A stretch of DNA of 38,926 nucleotides. It comes from an uncultured Lewinella sp. (GTDB taxonomy: Bacteria; Bacteroidota; Bacteroidia; Chitinophagales; Saprospiraceae). The notes under the pieces were generated by a model. That model ran no database searches. It had not been told where the DNA came from and worked only from the letters and a program-made list of their open reading frames with translations. The stretch covers positions 1 through 38,926 of the forward strand of contig CAJXOS010000052.1 of the NCBI GenBank assembly GCA_913057725.1, written 5' to 3'. The translations under genes were made by a program, and so were the position numbers. Below, piece after piece: positions 35,097-38,926 of the stretch (position 1 is the stretch's first letter; each line of letters opens with the position of its first letter).

Positions 35097-36397
35097 AAGC
35101 GCCAGTAGGTTAACTCACTATCCATTACTGGATAATCATACAGTGCTTTTAGATCAAAGAGTATAGGCGATGATGTCATGATTGACTCAAATTGCTTGAA
35201 ATCCATTGCCTTATACTCATCATGAGCTACCGCAACGATAACCGCGTCGTAGTCATCACTGACCTTATCGACCAAGGTCATTTTATACTCGTGCGCCAAC
35301 TCATTAGGTGAAGCGTGGGGATCTGTCAAATGTACATGAACAGAGAAATCCATGAGCTCTCGCGCCATATCTACTACTTTGGAATTTCGAATATCGGAGA
35401 CGTTTTCCTTAAAGGTAGTACCCATAATAAGCACCTTTGTATTCTTAGGGTTCTTCCCCTTTTGAATCAGCATCTGCACCATTCGCTTCGCAATAAAGCC
35501 TGGCATAGCGTCATTCACACGGCGTCCGCTAAGGATGACTTGAGGGTCATAGCCCAACTGCTTGCTCTTATGCAGCAGGTAATAAGGATCTACACTAATA
35601 CAGTGCCCTCCCACTAAGCCTGGAGAAAACCGAAGAAAGTTCCATTTTGTGCCAGCTGCCGCCAAAACCTCATGCGTGTCAATATCCATCTTATCGAAGA
35701 TAATCGCCAACTCGTTCATGAAACTGATATTCAAGTCACGTTGAGAGTTTTCGATCACCTTAGCTGCTTCAGCTACCTTAATAGAAGATGCCTCATAGAT
35801 ACCTGCGGTGATGACCGCGCCGTATACTGCTGCAATTTCCTTTAGTGCCTCATCATCAGAACCACTAACGATCTTTAGGATCTTATCAATAGTACGCTCT
35901 TTATCTCCCGGATTAATGCGTTCTGGAGAGTATCCCAACTTAAAATCGCCGTTTGCAAAACTTAGCCCGCTCTCTTCTTCTAAGATTGGAAGGCAATCCT
36001 CTTCTGTCGCACCAGGGTAAACGGTGGATTCGTAGATGACGTAATCCCCTTTCTTCAGGGCTCTGCCAACTGTTTCTGAAGCCTTGGTTAGCGCAGTAAG
36101 GTCAGGCACGCGGTGCTCATCGACTGGTGTGGGAACAGCCACAATATGAAAATGGGCATTTTTGAGATCAGCAGCATTGGAGGTAAATACTATGTCCCTT
36201 CCTAGAAAGGCTTCACCTTCAAGTTCTTCCGAAGGGTCTACCCCCTGCTTCATCAGTGCTACGCGTTCAGCACTAATATCGAAGCCTATGACATGAAATT
36301 TCTTGGCTAATTCTAAGGCTAATGGTAAACCCACATACCCTAAGCCCACTACGGAAATGCTCTTTTCTTTGTTGGCTAGCGCCGTGTACATTTTCAT
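35093..36397 (-). CDS. UDP-sugar 6-dehydrogenase (WbpA/TviB/WecC family)
   Basis: The 434-residue enzyme has the N-terminal NAD motif VVGLGYVGLP (16-25), the central YSPERINPGD (156-165), the catalytic Cys266 in LVGGHCISVDPYY, and a C-terminal UDP-binding domain with ILIMGTTFKENVSDIRNS-type signatures. It makes two successive oxidations of C6 to give a UDP-uronate. The sequence resembles the UDP-GlcNAc/ManNAc dehydrogenase branch (WbpA, TviB, WecC) more than UDP-glucose dehydrogenase. The start is ATG. It appears to be the first gene of the polysaccharide operon, following a terminator-like hairpin and repeat array. Its exact substrate needs comparison with characterised members. Confidence 0.92.
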   Translation of the reverse strand: MKMYTALANKEKSISVVGLGYVGLPLALELAKKFHVIGFDISAERVALMKQGVDPSEELEGEAFLGRDIVFTSNAADLKNAHFHIVAVPTPVDEHRVPDLTALTKASETVGRALKKGDYVIYESTVYPGATEEDCLPILEEESGLSFANGDFKLGYSPERINPGDKERTIDKILKIVSGSDDEALKEIAAVYGAVITAGIYEASSIKVAEAAKVIENSQRDLNISFMNELAIIFDKMDIDTHEVLAAAGTKWNFLRFSPGLVGGHCISVDPYYLLHKSKQLGYDPQVILSGRRVNDAMPGFIAKRMVQMLIQKGKNPKNTKVLIMGTTFKENVSDIRNSKVVDMARELMDFSVHVHLTDPHASPNELAHEYKMTLVDKVSDDYDAVIVAVAHDEYKAMDFKQFESIMTSSPILFDLKALYDYPVMDSELTYWRL

Positions 36398-36414
36398 CGG
36401 TATTTGAGGAGCGC

Positions 36415-36422
36415 CAAAGATA
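36415..36422 (-). promoter_or_regulatory. Possible -7 promoter element of the polysaccharide operon
   Basis: Read on the minus strand, this is TATCTTTG, a full match to the Bacteroidota -7 consensus TAnnTTTG, 18 bases before the dehydrogenase ATG. No TTG or TTTG -33 box is found at the usual spacing, so support is partial. If used, the 5' leader would be only about 10 bases. Confidence 0.35.
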
Positions 36423-36474
36423 GGGAATTGTTGGTAGGATGGTTAGGATGTTTTAAGGTTGGTTGACTGGGATG

Positions 36475-36650
36475 GTGATTCTCGCGTCGGGGGACGCTCG
36501 GGAACATGGGGTTGGGATAGTGATTCTCGCGTCAGGGGACGCTTGGGAACGGGGGTAGGCTAGTCATTCTCGCGTCGGGGGACGCTCGGGAACGGAGGGA
36601 AGGTGACATTATTTGCGTCGGGGGACGCTTGGGAGCGTGGGGTAAAAAGA
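36475..36650. repeat. Four-copy imperfect tandem repeat with GC-rich mini-hairpins
   Basis: Four units of 45, 43, 42 and about 45 bases begin at 36475, 36520, 36563 and 36605. Each contains GCGTC-N4-GACGC, a 5-bp stem with a 4-base loop, at 36484-36497, 36529-36542, 36572-36585 and 36615-36628, followed by a CTYGGGA motif. The rest of the 356-base gap between the head-GIN and dehydrogenase genes holds the terminator hairpin and the possible promoter. No gene is seen in it. Confidence 0.85.
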
Positions 36651-36717
36651 AAACCACCCAAGGCACCTGAGAACACCGAAGAAAATACTCGGGTGCTCTT
36701 GGGAGCCTGGGGTGGTT
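36638..36717 (-). terminator. Long hairpin terminator of the head-GIN gene
   Basis: Arms 36652-36681 and 36688-36717 pair imperfectly over about 30 positions, including a perfect AACCACCC/GGGTGGTT end. On the minus strand the stem runs directly into TTTTCTTTTT. It lies about 40 bases after the stop of the DUF2807 gene. This is the clearest intrinsic terminator in the window and separates the flanking genes from the polysaccharide operon. Confidence 0.65.
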
Positions 36718-36753
36718 CAAAAAGAGTGTTGCTACTCTATTACTCGAACAGTC

Positions 36754-37422
36754 CTAGTACTGAGAGATATCTCCTGCTAGATTTGTGCGGGTATACTTCT
36801 GTTCAGGATCACCAGAATATCTGATGTGGCCACCAGTGTTAGCTACAGCGTCTAGGTGTTCACGGGCTACTACTCGTGCCTCTCCACCAGTATTTGCCTT
36901 GACCTCTGTACGGTCGGCAACCAGACGAGACGCATAGTACATGCCGCCAGTAGCTGCTGAAGCATATTGAATCTTTACGTTACCGCTTAACTCTAACTCT
37001 GCTCCTTCAACTGCTCCTGCCTCTAAAGTATGTACTTCTAATTCCAGGTCAACTTCAGCACCGCTACCTGCTTTGATTTCCAATGCATCACCAGTGATCA
37101 CTTGATCGCTTCTAAGCTCTGCTCCTGCAGTTACACGGATGGATGTCAATTGCTTGTATTGTACTCGTACACGAAGACGACGGTCGCCCTTAATCCAACC
37201 ATCTACCAGGCTGAGCTTGAGTCGACCACCACGCATACTGAGGTTTAGTTCATCATCAGGAAAGTCATCACTCTCAATGATGATCTGTTCGGTGTCGCCA
37301 TGTTCCAGGGTCACGTCTAGTTTTCCAGTAATAACCAACTCATCGAATGGACCTACAGAACGAGTTTCCTGCGCCATCAATACAAGTGGTGATAGGAAGA
37401 AAAGCAAAAGCAAATGTTTCAT
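36754..37422 (-). CDS. Secreted head-GIN domain (DUF2807) protein
   Basis: The 222-residue protein has a signal peptide (residues 1 to about 17, ending LMAQ). The repetitive right-handed beta-helix-like domain of the head-GIN/DUF2807 family follows, with TRSVGPFDELVITGKLDVTLEHGD at the start and repeated GA/GG-containing turns such as TAGAELRSD, KAGSGAEVDLE and NTGGEARVVA. These secreted or surface proteins are common in Bacteroidota and their function is not established. The ATG start is clear. It is followed by a strong terminator-like hairpin and so is probably not cotranscribed with the polysaccharide genes. The 155-base gap upstream shows no recognisable promoter box. Confidence 0.88.
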   Translation of the reverse strand: MKHLLLLFFLSPLVLMAQETRSVGPFDELVITGKLDVTLEHGDTEQIIIESDDFPDDELNLSMRGGRLKLSLVDGWIKGDRRLRVRVQYKQLTSIRVTAGAELRSDQVITGDALEIKAGSGAEVDLELEVHTLEAGAVEGAELELSGNVKIQYASAATGGMYYASRLVADRTEVKANTGGEARVVAREHLDAVANTGGHIRYSGDPEQKYTRTNLAGDISQY

Positions 37423-37577
37423 GTTTATTGGTTTTTAGAGCGTGTTATTGGAGAATGTTATTGTTATCTATCCCTAGGATGTAGAAAAACGATTTACCCC
37501 CCTACTTAGGTATCCAAAACAAGTGAAAGATCTAATAAATATCGACTAGAATAAACGTAAAGCGGACGGACGCCCTC

Positions 37578-38798
37578 TTATTCAGATTGGATTACGGCTT
37601 CGACACGGCGGGCACGCCGTGCAGGAAGAATAGCAGCTAAGCCCCCAATTGAGATTACTGTCAGTGCTACTATTGGGAAGTCAAACCAGCGTAGACTTAC
37701 TGGGTAGGCATCAATAAGCATTCCACCCGGAAGGTTAATAATCCCTACCGTCGTTTGCAGAATGTAGATAATGGTAGCTAGTGCGAAACCAAGCAAAACG
37801 CCGAAACCACAAAGCAGTAGACCTTCGTAGATGAACAAGCGATATACATCACCTCTGGTCATCCCCATAGAACGTAGAATAGCTATATCAGCCTGTTTTT
37901 CCAGCACAATCATCCAAAGCGCACCAATCAGGTTGAAACTAATGAGCAGCATCATCAAACCAACAATGGCAAAGCTTAACCACTTCTCTACCTGCATGAG
38001 GCGCAGGAAGGATGCTTCTTGCTCATAACGGTTCTTGATAACGAACTCCTCTCCTACTATATCCTGCAGTTTGGCATAAGTAGAGCTATTGGAGGAACCC
38101 TCTGCCAAGTCAATCTCTAAAGCAGAGCAAGCACCTGGTCGGTTCAGCAACTCCCGAACTAAATCGATGGACGTAAGCACATATTGATTTTCAAAATCTT
38201 GCTGCACCAGGAATGTTCCTGTTGGCTGTACTTGCTTCGACTTGAAAGGACGCGTATCAAAAATACCTGATCGCTTACGCTTAGGCCAATAGATGGTTAA
38301 CGGACTAAAGGGGTCATCTACATCAACCCCCAGTTTATTCCGAATACCCTGGCCAATTACCGCTAAGGGTATTCCATCCTGATCAAAGCGATATGAACCT
38401 TCCCGGATTGTGCTATCGATGCCCGTCACAACAGAGTAGTACTGATCTACCCCTTTAAGCAAGCCAATGTCCTTGTTGTCTTTGTAATCAAACATGGCCT
38501 TCTCCTCCAGCGTCTGAGAAATGGCCACTACTTCCTCCAACTGATAAAGCTGCTCCAAGGTGATAGAGTCAACATCGAAGGTCTTACCTTTTTCAGGCGT
38601 GATAGTGACATCCGGATTGAAGCTGTTGTACAAACCCAGGAATAAATCCTCAAATCCATTAAATACGGATAGGATCAAAATGAGGGCTGCCGTACCAATG
38701 GCCACACCAAACACAGCAATACCAGTAATGATATTAATGGCATTAGTGGATCGCCGAGCGAACAAGTAACGACGCGCTATTTTGAGTGGTAGATTCAA
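37578..38798 (-). CDS. LolC/LolE-type ABC transporter permease (FtsX family)
   Basis: The 406-residue inner-membrane protein has the family opening NLPLKIARRYLFARRSTNAINIITGIAVFGVAIGT with its first membrane helix at about 20-45. A large periplasmic domain follows, then three C-terminal helices and the ILRSMGMTRGDVYRLFIYEG coupling region of FtsX-like permeases. It probably takes part in lipoprotein release to the outer membrane or a related export process with an ATPase encoded elsewhere. The start is TTG at 38798. The frame is open to a TAG at 38876 with no ATG, and TTG aligns with the usual family start. Confidence 0.9.
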   Translation of the reverse strand: MNLPLKIARRYLFARRSTNAINIITGIAVFGVAIGTAALILILSVFNGFEDLFLGLYNSFNPDVTITPEKGKTFDVDSITLEQLYQLEEVVAISQTLEEKAMFDYKDNKDIGLLKGVDQYYSVVTGIDSTIREGSYRFDQDGIPLAVIGQGIRNKLGVDVDDPFSPLTIYWPKRKRSGIFDTRPFKSKQVQPTGTFLVQQDFENQYVLTSIDLVRELLNRPGACSALEIDLAEGSSNSSTYAKLQDIVGEEFVIKNRYEQEASFLRLMQVEKWLSFAIVGLMMLLISFNLIGALWMIVLEKQADIAILRSMGMTRGDVYRLFIYEGLLLCGFGVLLGFALATIIYILQTTVGIINLPGGMLIDAYPVSLRWFDFPIVALTVISIGGLAAILPARRARRVEAVIQSE

Positions 38799-38892
38799 GG
38801 TCGATGTACAATCTTCAATTGATAACGGAAAGGAACTAACATCAAACGACCTAGATCCTTTTTCATTGCGGGCCTAAAGGTACGAATTGAAG

Positions 38893-38926
<34 letters not shown>

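Noticed and set aside
36475..36650. CRISPR-like appearance of spaced repeats
   Set aside because: The units are imperfect, the intervening bases are short and themselves repeated, and there are no cas genes.
36532..36824. Open frames of about 60-73 codons on both strands across the repeat array and terminator
   Set aside because: They consist of repeat sequence and hairpin arms, show low-complexity Pro/Arg-rich translation, and the plus-strand one runs into the head-GIN gene.

Overview
The window carries a single large exopolysaccharide/capsule biosynthesis locus of a Bacteroidota-type bacterium. All 32 recognisable genes are on the minus strand, so the locus reads from right to left. The assignment to Bacteroidota rests on the combination of a Wzi-type capsule protein, a head-GIN (DUF2807) protein, an UpxY-like NusG paralogue, a short Wza-like lipoprotein with a C-terminal membrane helix, and the absence of clear Shine-Dalgarno sequences. 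The closest lineage cannot be fixed by eye. Nine genes have TTG as their only credible start and one has GTG.

Right flank (about 36.4-38.9 kb): a LolC/E-type ABC transporter permease and a secreted head-GIN protein, not obviously part of the polysaccharide pathway. They end at a long terminator-like hairpin and a small tandem array of GC-rich hairpin repeats. A UDP-sugar 6-dehydrogenase then begins the locus, with a possible -7 promoter element just upstream.

Control and export block (26.5-35.1 kb): a NusG-family antiterminator, whose start codon abuts a perfect hairpin, is followed by a palindrome-rich intergenic stretch. Next come a CpsB/YwqE-type PHP tyrosine phosphatase, a WlbA/WbpB-like dehydrogenase, a CapI-like UDP-glucuronate epimerase, a Wza-like export lipoprotein, a Wzc-like tyrosine kinase with a Tyr-Gly repeat tail, and a Wzx-like flippase.

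Modification and assembly block (9.7-26.5 kb): two alternating nucleotidyltransferase-sulfotransferase pairs, an AsnB-type amidotransferase, four glycosyltransferases (three GT4-like, one GT2 of DPM1 type), a GT-C (GT39-like) membrane protein, two O-antigen ligase/polymerase-like membrane proteins, a two-domain MDR plus Gfo/Idh dehydrogenase and an alpha/alpha-toroid protein.

Distal block (0-9.7 kb): DUF354, non-hydrolysing UDP-GlcNAc 2-epimerase, an unusual chimeric sugar-phosphate transferase, Wzi, a NUDIX hydrolase, two GT4-type glycosyltransferases and a WecA-like GlcNAc-1-phosphate transferase, ending in a perfect 26-bp palindrome at the window edge.

The inferred product is an acidic, probably sulfated and possibly amidated heteropolysaccharide made by the Wzx/Wzy route and regulated by tyrosine phosphorylation and transcription antitermination. 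The most unusual elements are the paired nucleotidyltransferase/sulfotransferase genes, the chimeric initiating transferase, the hairpin-rich control regions around the NusG paralogue, and the heavy use of TTG starts.
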